Shown here piece by piece: positions 63,523-64,000 of a stretch of DNA of 64,000 bases. The stretch covers positions 29,817,501 through 29,881,500 of the forward strand of contig NC_079880.1 of the NCBI RefSeq assembly GCF_029227915.1. The letters are read 5' to 3'. The notes beneath the pieces were generated by a model, which had not been told where the DNA came from, ran no database searches, and saw only the letters and a list, made by a program, of their open reading frames with translations. The DNA is from Hydractinia symbiolongicarpus. Its lineage: Eukaryota; Cnidaria; Hydrozoa; Anthoathecata; Hydractiniidae. Made by a program: the position numbers and the translations under genes. Every line of letters begins with the position of its first letter. Position 1 is the stretch's first letter.

Positions 63523-64000
63523 ATATAAAAAATCGTTCGGGAAATGAGTTTACTCCCTGGTTACTTTCTTTGTATACTTTTGATTATACGGGCCGGGTCC
63601 GGGGTTTACGGGAAATGGCGGATTTTCTTTTGCCGGCGATTAAACTTCTTTTATTCAGCGTCTCATCAAAAATGAAAACATTTTTGGAAACTATAAGTCT
63701 CATGCGTTTTTGTGGTGAAAAAATAATTTAAAAATCCTTCGGGAAATGAGTTTACTCCCTTGGTACTTTCTTTGTATACTTTTGACTATACGGGCCGAGT
63801 CCGGGATTTACGGGAAATCGCGGGTTTTCGTTTGCCAGCGATTAAACTTTTTTTATTCAGCGTCTCATTAAAAATGAAAACATTTTTGAAAACTACAAGT
63901 CTCATGCGTTTTAGTGGTGAAAAAAAATATTTAAAAAATCGTTCTGGAAATGAGTTTACTCCCTGGGTACTTTCTTTGTATACATTCGACTACACGGGCC
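63523..64000 (+). repeat. Eight-monomer-step duplication (1622 bp), copy 2, cut by window end
   Basis: Matches 61901-62378 up to the last base of the window, so it continues outside. Visible differences are few, for example CTTGGTAC near 63760 against CTGGGTAC and GGGCCGGGTCC against GGGCCAGGTCC. Confidence 0.85.

Larger units (their letters stand above)
1..64000 (+). repeat. Tandem satellite array, about 203-bp monomer
   Basis: The same monomer recurs without a break and always in the same orientation. Taking the ATG of the box before TTTAGTGGTGAAA as a phase mark, the first copies begin at 1, 204, 407, 609 and 812, giving spacings of 203, 203, 202 and 203 bp. Shared landmarks in order are GTGAAA, an A/T tract, GGGTACTTTCTTTGTATAC, ACGGGCC, GGGATTTACGGGAAAT, GCCGGCGATTAAAC, GTCTCATCAAAAATGAAAA and GAAAACTACAAGTCTCATG. 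I saw no inverted copy and no gap larger than the 36-37 bp insertions. Such arrays are typical of eukaryotic centromeric, pericentromeric or subtelomeric heterochromatin; the exact location and species cannot be told from the window. Both edges lie inside the array, so its full length is unknown. Confidence 0.98.

Noticed and set aside
1-64000. CRISPR-like array
   Set aside because: There are no unique spacers between short repeats. The whole 203-bp unit repeats and the variable parts are point variants.
1-64000. Inverted monomers or a turn in array direction
   Set aside because: I scanned for reverse-complement landmarks such as GTTTAATCGCCGGC and CATGAGACTTGTAG on the plus strand and saw none.

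Overview
The whole window is one satellite DNA array. A monomer of about 203 bp (measured spacings of 202-203 bp at the left edge) repeats head to tail, always on the same strand, from the first base to the last. Dividing the window by the period gives roughly 315 copies; I did not count them one by one. I found no convincing gene, RNA gene, transposon, CRISPR array, origin or unique sequence. Every open frame over about 60 codons is the same stretch of monomer read in one of two directions. The frames end at stops inside the A/T tract of each monomer, and 203 is not a multiple of three, so frames do not normally run through consecutive copies. The only non-satellite DNA seen is a 36-37 bp A-rich insertion present in two copies.

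The array points to eukaryotic heterochromatin (centromeric, pericentromeric or subtelomeric): the monomer is nucleosome-sized, the repeats have a multi-monomer higher-order structure, and many variants are C-to-T or G-to-A changes at CpG. I do not recognise the family and cannot name the organism.

Each monomer has an A/T-rich part (a GTGAAAAAATAATTTAAAAAATC-type tract and an A/T-rich hairpin) and a CpG-rich part running from ACGGGCC to GCCGGCG. Two dyad symmetries lie about 66 bp apart centre to centre. Monomer variants differ at linked positions: GTTTTAG/GTTGTAG/GGGCTTTAG, CTCCCTGGG/CTCACAGGG/CACCCTGGG, ATACTTTTGACTATAC/ATACATTCGACTACAC, and AAACTTCTTTTATTC/AAACCACTTTCATTA/AAACCTCTTTCATTA.

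Layout: 1-6079 (block A) is repeated at 28828-35311 (block B), apart from an exact two-monomer indel. 6080-21869 is a distinct zone built from a 23-monomer tandem duplication (about 4.66 kb per copy), a partial 15-monomer duplication (3.04 kb) and 3-monomer duplications. 21870-24774 is a 9-monomer duplication carrying the insertion. 24775-28827 is a diverged relative of blocks A and B. From 35312 onward the array is a chain of local tandem duplications: 1175 bp (6 monomers), 2401 bp (12), 3444 bp (17), about 2007 bp (10), about 608 bp (3) and 1622 bp (8). These are the marks expected of repeated unequal exchange or amplification at several scales. Duplication edges were read by eye and are good to about 10-20 bp.
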